Positions 58,417-64,000 of a DNA stretch of 64,000 nucleotides are shown piece after piece; position 1 is the stretch's first letter, and every line of letters begins with the position of its first letter. Under the pieces are notes generated by a model that ran no database searches, was not told where the DNA came from, and was given only the letters and a program-made list of their open reading frames with translations. Origin of the DNA: Bacillus spongiae (GTDB taxonomy: Bacteria > Bacillota > Bacilli > Bacillales > Bacillaceae_K); NCBI RefSeq assembly GCF_037120725.1, contig NZ_JBBAXC010000010.1:1-64000 (forward strand), in the 5' to 3' direction. A program made the position numbers and the translations under genes.

Positions 58417-60675
58417 TTATGCTTCGTTTTGATTCGAGGATAATACAGCAGAGTATAAATGATGAATAAAGGTCTCTGATTGAAGTCTAACCGCAATGAA
58501 AGGGGGCCGAACATTTGGCATCCCTTCAAAAAAGGCTCCTGTCCATAACACCGATTCATCAATGACAATAAATGGGAATGGCATTTCTTCACACATCCAG
58601 CGAATGGCTGATGACCACTTTCTTTCCGTACGGGAAACGATTGTCACATCCATTGAGGTAGACTTCTCTTGTATGAGTTCAATCCATTTTTCCGACAACG
58701 TTACGTCCTCAGGCAAAGATAAAAGGATTGATTGTTTTGCATGAAGAAGGTCTTTTGCTAAGCCACTTATTTTTTTTGCATGCATCCATTGTAATTTGGA
58801 CTGTTGGTGCTTTATCCATGTGCCAATTTCATTTGTGGTTACCAACTGATTCGTTTTCCTTTGATGAGTATACAATTGTTTGAAAACCGATCGAGAATAG
58901 ACCTGTTGTTGTATAAAGGCGACATCGGCAACATGAATAAACTTTCCCTTTGTCCTTGTTATCGCAACATTAATCAATCTTTCGCTATTTTTTCCTACTA
59001 ACAGCATACCAGGTCGTGATTCAGGATAACTGTCAACCGAATCAAACACCATCACATCCCGTTCACTACCTTGAAATTTATGGACCGTTGCGGCAATAAT
59101 ATCTGCTTCTGTTAATTCCTTTTCTAAAAGGTCCTGCAGTAATAGTGTGACAAGCTGAGCTTGTGCACGGTAAGGTGTAACATATCCAATTGAACTCGCG
59201 CCTCCTCTAAAAGCCTCTTGAATAAGCTGGATAGATAGGAAGGCAGACCAAATATTGATCCGTGAATGACTATTCTTCTCTTTCATGCAATAATTACCAG
59301 CATGACTTGTATCTACTAAAACAGAAGCCCTGTTTGAAAACGGGCTCAGCTCTGTGATTGGCTCCCTGCTTTCACGAACGTCCTTATGATCTCCAACTAA
59401 TGAATGATAGATCACTCTATTCGTAAAGGCAGATATTTCAGGATGCATTCGCCTTTGTTCTTTCAATAAAAATAAGTGAGGATGGAGGTTTCCATTTTCA
59501 ACCGAGTCTGCAACACCGGAACGATGAAAAACATCCTCTTTTAGCCAATGGGCAACCAGTTCATGGCGCGAAACGGCTATTGGTGGTAATTGTTTAAAAT
59601 CGCCACACACAATGGTTCGTCTTCCTAGCGAAGCGGCAAACGCTGCTTGTGGAACATATGCCATACTAGCTTCATCTACAATAACTAGGTCATATTGCTT
59701 TTCATATATATTGGGATCCATTGCCGCTTTAGCGAGCGTTACGCCAATGACATTTGCGTCCTTCACCAATTTAGCTTCTCTCTGCCTTAATTTATCTAAA
59801 ACATTTGCATATTTCCCTTCAATTTTTAATAGATCCTCAGAATCACGAGTACTAAACGAAGATGACAAGTCCTTTTTTAAAGCTTTCCTTTTCAATACTA
59901 AACTTTGTTTATTTTCAAAAAGCGTGGGGAATTGGATTTGAATTAATTTATCAGTCGATAAGGAAGGGTGATCAGAAATGATTGAACTCACTTGACTACC
60001 GTACCGAATGACATCGCCCTCCTTCCACTTTTCTTTATGCTCTATAAATGTTGCCGTTTCTTTCATCATCACGTCGACTGCCTGATTACTATGAGAGAGA
60101 ATTAACACCTTTTGTCCTTTAAAATATTTATTGGCTGCGACTCGAGCAAGTGTATATGTTTTTCCTGTTCCTGGAGGCCCCCACACAAATGTAACGGGGT
60201 TATATTTAGAGCGTAAGATTAGCTCATGAACTGGACTTTTCACCTTCTCACGAGGGTGGCGGTCCTCCATTGTAGGGTGTAAAAGTCGATGGATTCTAGT
60301 TAACTTTTGTTTACTCTTCTTCAGTTCTGCTAATCGCTCTGATAATTGATCCAATAATTCCCAAGGATCATGCAACACCCACGCTTCTGATATGAGATCA
60401 CCAAGTGACACTTCAAATGATAAAATAAGTCCTTTGCCTTCAGAGGATAATACCGTTCCGGAAGCAGTCATACTTCCCCACTCCATTCGGACAAGTGAAC
60501 CAATTGGAATAAACAGTTCAAATGACGTATCAAAATAATAAGCATACCTTCCTTCATTCGATACCATTCGGCCGTTTTGAATTCTATATTTTGTACTTCC
60601 GTATTTTTTTAAATGTTGGATTTCAATAGCAAGTGCCTTTTGCCATTCCTTTACCCATGTTACTATCTCCTTCAT
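58417..60675 (-). CDS. SF1 (Upf1-like) DNA/RNA helicase with degenerate PLD-like C-terminus
   Basis: A 752-residue superfamily 1B-type helicase. Walker A is GPPGTGKT at 166-173, motif II is VIVDEASM, followed by CGDFKQLPPI, QRRMHP, YVTPYRAQ, VHKFQGSERD and AITRTKGKF. The last 130 residues (after about 620) hold VIDESVLWTG, resembling a PLD-like nuclease domain without its catalytic HxK. GGAAAGGG precedes the ATG at 60675. Roles in RNA turnover or defence are known for relatives; here it is alone, so the role is open. Confidence 0.85.
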   Translation of the reverse strand: MKEIVTWVKEWQKALAIEIQHLKKYGSTKYRIQNGRMVSNEGRYAYYFDTSFELFIPIGSLVRMEWGSMTASGTVLSSEGKGLILSFEVSLGDLISEAWVLHDPWELLDQLSERLAELKKSKQKLTRIHRLLHPTMEDRHPREKVKSPVHELILRSKYNPVTFVWGPPGTGKTYTLARVAANKYFKGQKVLILSHSNQAVDVMMKETATFIEHKEKWKEGDVIRYGSQVSSIISDHPSLSTDKLIQIQFPTLFENKQSLVLKRKALKKDLSSSFSTRDSEDLLKIEGKYANVLDKLRQREAKLVKDANVIGVTLAKAAMDPNIYEKQYDLVIVDEASMAYVPQAAFAASLGRRTIVCGDFKQLPPIAVSRHELVAHWLKEDVFHRSGVADSVENGNLHPHLFLLKEQRRMHPEISAFTNRVIYHSLVGDHKDVRESREPITELSPFSNRASVLVDTSHAGNYCMKEKNSHSRINIWSAFLSIQLIQEAFRGGASSIGYVTPYRAQAQLVTLLLQDLLEKELTEADIIAATVHKFQGSERDVMVFDSVDSYPESRPGMLLVGKNSERLINVAITRTKGKFIHVADVAFIQQQVYSRSVFKQLYTHQRKTNQLVTTNEIGTWIKHQQSKLQWMHAKKISGLAKDLLHAKQSILLSLPEDVTLSEKWIELIQEKSTSMDVTIVSRTERKWSSAIRWMCEEMPFPFIVIDESVLWTGAFFEGMPNVRPPFIAVRLQSETFIHHLYSAVLSSNQNEA

Positions 60676-61409
60676 ATTCATTCCCTTTCCTATTGGCAAC
60701 TATCGACACCGATAGACTAGTAGTATGTTATTAATCACATTTTTTACAACAATTCAATTTCGTATTCAATCACGATTCATGCACGACAAAGAAAGCTCAA
60801 TTCAAACTGAAATGAGCTAATACACTATAACATGAGATTTTATTTGAGACAAAGCCTAGGATGGATTTCCTTCTAACCAACTCTCAGGTGAAGTATAACC
60901 CCTATTGGTTACCTCTGTTTAACAAAAAACGATGGATTCATTTCTTTCATTACAATCATTAGGGAATTATTCAATGTACGGTTGTTTGACATTACTTTGC
61001 CTAAACTCCCTCTACACCTTTTTCCTTACTACGATCATTTCATTTCTGGTATTACTCGCTTCCTTGACTTTACCTGAAATTCAACATCGTTGTCTGTCTA
61101 CAACAGTTGTCCTTTGGTCGATAAACTGAGAGTTGGCTTCTAGGAATCGTAAGCTCTACTTTTATTCCCATTTGACGAAGTTTTTGGAAAATTGCTTTCA
61201 TTTCTTTTTTATTTTCCACCATACAGTGAATCTCTCCTATTTTTCATTTTCCCTTGACTATGTACTACTCCTATTATAGGACGACAAAATGACTAGCACA
61301 ATATCGTGACAGCTTTTTATCTAAATATTAATGATTATTTTTTATGAAATGTGAAAGAATTACACACCTTAGAAGAATGACAGAGAGAGGAAATTTGTGA
61401 GGAATTAGG
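60676..61409. other. 734-base intergenic region
   Basis: No gene supported. Short hydrophobic + strand frames near 60930-61130 have no start signal and may belong to older decay. Confidence 0.4.
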
Positions 61410-62221
61410 AATTTATCATTGTTTTGACTGAATTAATAATCGAAATGTTTTTTAGTTCATTAGATCAAACAATCGTAGGAAGCGCTATGCCTACTAAATG
61501 GTTTTTTCATATTTGATTGGCGTTCATTTGAAAGCTATTCCTTATTTTGGGGAGCGTTGTTCTTTTTTTCTCTTTGTTTTTGTAGAGAGTAAAGCTAGTA
61601 AGCACGTTCTCGATTTAAGATTATTTAAAAATCGCGTATATGCTACAACCAATACCTTTTATATTTTAATTGGACTGGGTATGCTTGATGCTGTAATGGG
61701 TTTTCGGGGTCAGTCCTACTCAAGCAGGCTCAACGATAACTCCGATGATGAAATCTTTAATAGTAGCAAGTATTGTTAGTGAAAGGTTATTGTTAATTCT
61801 CCGCTACCGAACCTTCTTAACATACGGCATACTCATCGTTACATTAGGCTTTTACTTAATGAGTACGATGGATCTTGCAACAAATGAATTCCCAAAAATC
61901 GCCTTGGCGCAGTAACATCAGCGAGTACGTTTTATCCGTTCTATTAGTGGAACAATCGGCATCATCATCTTAAACGTTGTAATGACCAATAGCCTTAAAG
62001 TAAAAATGGAGAATGTGGCATCCGCTAGCTCAAATGAAATGGTCCGCCGTACATTATTCAGGCTTAGTGAACAAACGGACGCCTTATTTGGTTTTTTATT
62101 AAACCCTACAAAACTCCAATTATCGGAAGGTCTAGAGTACATCGTTGTATCGCACATTCAAATGGTTTGGAGTAACTCTTTTTCAACTGTGTTCTTAACA
62201 GGATTCACCTTTTCCCGTTAG
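61410..62221 (+). pseudogene. Remnant of a DHA2-type multidrug efflux transporter
   Basis: Fragments in different + strand frames match the EmrB/QacA family in order: MFFSSLDQTIVGSAMPT (helix 1 motif) near 61450, LDLRLFKNRVYATTNTFY near 61610, GVSPTQAGSTITPMMKSLIV-like near 61710, GFYLMSTMD near 61850, and RSISGTIGIIILNVVMTNSL near 61950, to a TAG at 62219. The central third is missing and there are several frameshifts, so it is dead. Confidence 0.7.
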
Positions 62222-62410
62222 GGATTACCGTCTCATTATCAGTCTGAAGTGCGAAAATCCAACGTGACCGATAAGAATCCTAAACAAGAATAATGACAGC
62301 TAAGTATTGAACCATCTCTATCATTACGTACTTGTCATCCTATTTCTCTTGGATTGTTACTTATTCATCCATACCTAATAGAGAATTCCTAAGGTGAAAT
62401 TAAACACCAT

Positions 62411-62821
62411 TCAATAGCCCATCGTAGATAAATTTATTTCTTGCCACCAAGAAGATAAATTAACGATTTTTATTGATAACGTTCCTTCCCTTGGTTTTGC
62501 TGAGAGGCCGACAAATTCACTTCCTTCTACTATCGTCTCACTTATTAAACCGAGATCGTCCCATAATTCCACACAGACGTATTGGCCTGGGGCTGTTGAA
62601 ATCGAAACAGAACGAAGATAATTTGGGAAATCAACTTGACCATCAATGATGTAGCTGTCGTATCCGCCAATCCAAAAATCGTGGTACACACTTTCTATCG
62701 CGATTTGAGTGTCTGGAACATCCATATTAGACTCCACTGGAAATACTTCTGCACTTGCCTCTGAAATTCCACCAAAACCAGCTACTGCAACAGTACCTGC
62801 TATCACTAATTTTTTCAACAT
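62411..62821 (-). CDS. Small secreted protein of unknown function
   Basis: A 136-residue protein with a clear signal peptide (MLKKLVIAGTVAVAGFGGIS, cleavage after ASA at about 24) and a 110-residue strand-rich mature part with five Trp (YHDFWIGGYDSY, CVELWDDLG, SSWWQEINLS). The size and strand pattern suggest a secreted beta-sandwich. TAGGGAGTGG precedes the ATG. Family not recognised. Confidence 0.65.
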   Translation of the reverse strand: MLKKLVIAGTVAVAGFGGISEASAEVFPVESNMDVPDTQIAIESVYHDFWIGGYDSYIIDGQVDFPNYLRSVSISTAPGQYVCVELWDDLGLISETIVEGSEFVGLSAKPREGTLSIKIVNLSSWWQEINLSTMGY

Positions 62822-63437
62822 ATGAATCCACTCCCTACTAAATTAGTAAATTAATCGCTTGATTAACTTCCACAACCACTATACACCACAAACAAAACCT
62901 AAAATATGTATATATTGTTAAAATTATGAAGAAAATGTGACGATTAATTGCTACTTTCATTTAGGGGATAGGACACATCTATGACAAACCTTGAGTTTGG
63001 GTAAAATAAATCCGCTATATGAATGGTAGGCGAAAACGATCAGAAGTTACTATGTTTTTCGAGGAAGTGATACGTAGAAAGCAAGAGGAACATTCATTAT
63101 TCAACTAGCATCACTTAAAGTAAATGGAATTTGAAATAAGTAGAAATACATTACCGCACATCCGTGTAAAACAAACGATATTATACTGAAGATAGCTTTC
63201 ATGTTGCTTTACAATCTACCACTTATAAACTTCATTTCTAGTGAATGACCTTTTCATAATGATCCATAAACCGTTCAACCTACTCTTTATTAGAATTTCA
63301 AAGACAAATAGAAACGACCCATTCCTCTCCTATTCTCTCCCTCTGTGTATACCCTTTGTACTACAAGCTACAACACATTGTATACATTCCCTTGAAAAAA
63401 TGGCTATTTTTTACTAGATTTGGTTTAGCTTTCTTTT
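62822..63437. other. 616-base intergenic region
   Basis: No gene supported. Minus-strand scraps such as VERFMDHYEKVIH near 63240-63280 suggest another decayed gene. Confidence 0.35.
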
Positions 63438-63932
63438 TTATAATTCGGTTGAATAGCTCACCACACTTTGTTCATGGTCTAAAAGCCACTCCTTTCTCCA
63501 TAGCCCACCTGCATAGCCTATTAATTCCCCATTTGATCCGATAATTCGATGACAAGGTATGACGATACTTAATTTGTTTTTACCATTTGCCTTCCCCACT
63601 GCTCTGACCGCTTTTACATTCCCAATCAAAATGGCCATATCTTTATAAGACTTTGTTTTTGCATAGGGAACAGCGATTAACTCATTCCAAACATTTCTCT
63701 GAAACTCAGTCCCGTCAATAAGGTATGGGAAAGAAAAAACTAGTCGTTCTCCATTAAAGTATTCATCAAGCTGTTTACAGCATTCCTTCAAGACTTCAGG
63801 TGTCTTCTCGTTCACCCTATTTACAGGAAACTCTCTTTCAGTAAACAGTATGGAAGAAATGGCTTTATCTGTTCCGATTATTTCGATTACTCCAATTGGA
63901 GAATAGTAATCTACTATATATTCCTTAATCAT
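63438..63932 (-). CDS. ogt: Methylated-DNA-protein cysteine methyltransferase
   Basis: A 164-residue O6-methylguanine-DNA methyltransferase that removes the alkyl group onto its own Cys. The active site is C127 in VIPCHRIIGSNG; the helix-turn-helix (SYKDMAILIGNVKAVRAVG) and the C-terminal YAGGLWRKEWLL are intact. GGAGGTCATTGT fixes the ATG at 63932. It has no Ada-type N-terminal domain. Confidence 0.93.
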   Translation of the reverse strand: MIKEYIVDYYSPIGVIEIIGTDKAISSILFTEREFPVNRVNEKTPEVLKECCKQLDEYFNGERLVFSFPYLIDGTEFQRNVWNELIAVPYAKTKSYKDMAILIGNVKAVRAVGKANGKNKLSIVIPCHRIIGSNGELIGYAGGLWRKEWLLDHEQSVVSYSTEL

Positions 63933-64000
63933 ACAATGACCTCCATAAATAAATGGTAGCATACGCTTCCCATCCATCCCATTTTTTACTCATCCCTTTT

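Overview
The window is a low-GC, Gram-positive, spore-forming chromosome, almost certainly a Bacillaceae species (Bacillus sensu lato). The reasons are four small acid-soluble spore protein genes (tlp, sspN, sspO, sspP), strong AGGAGG-type ribosome binding sites, frequent TTG/GTG starts, a T-box leader, a HutP-controlled histidine operon and several families typical of Bacillus. It reads as ordinary chromosome rich in accessory genes, with many decayed genes and no intact prophage or insertion sequence.

Layout. 1-8.1 kb: a conserved block around aconitase (yneP-like thioesterase, tlp, sspN, an FbpB-like small basic protein, a yneN-like thioredoxin, acnA/citB, then divergent sspO and sspP), with a good CcpC-type operator in front of acnA. 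8.1-10.7 kb: a beta-lactamase-like serine hydrolase, a DinB-type protein and a Xer-like tyrosine recombinase. 10.7-16.5 kb: the most unusual part. It has a repeat-bearing leader, a 698-residue protein with a C-terminal TerD-like domain and, convergent to it, a 940-residue secreted protein ending in eight beta/gamma-crystallin motifs. 16.5-26.8 kb: small accessory genes (acetyltransferases, a cupin, membrane proteins), two decayed genes, a PadR-HAAS-serine hydrolase operon and an orphan membrane-anchored Mrr-like nuclease. 27.2-29.4 kb: an ABC exporter and a PadR regulator that share one operator design. 29.5-37.5 kb: small membrane proteins, a phosphoesterase, a DUF2975/XRE pair and an ECF sigma factor with a probable membrane anti-sigma. 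37.8-40.5 kb: nrdD-nrdG (anaerobic ribonucleotide reductase) behind two phased NrdR boxes. 41-43.3 kb: a short, divergent alanyl-tRNA synthetase paralogue behind a T-box. 43.8-48.7 kb: a HAD phosphatase, an M1-type lipoprotein peptidase, an Hsp20-like protein and remnants. 48.9-55 kb: hutPHUIG with promoter, HutP site and terminator all visible. 55-64 kb: hypothetical membrane or secreted proteins, an acetyltransferase broken by one stop codon, an SF1 helicase, a ruined DHA2-type drug-efflux gene and ogt.

How the genes work together. The clear functional units are the TCA/spore block, histidine degradation to glutamate with antitermination control, anaerobic dNTP synthesis under NrdR, and small self-regulated units (PadR, XRE/DUF2975, ECF sigma). 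The best candidates for undescribed biology are the TerD-like/crystallin pair and the T-box-controlled AlaRS paralogue. All functions are inferred by reading the sequence; no database search was run.
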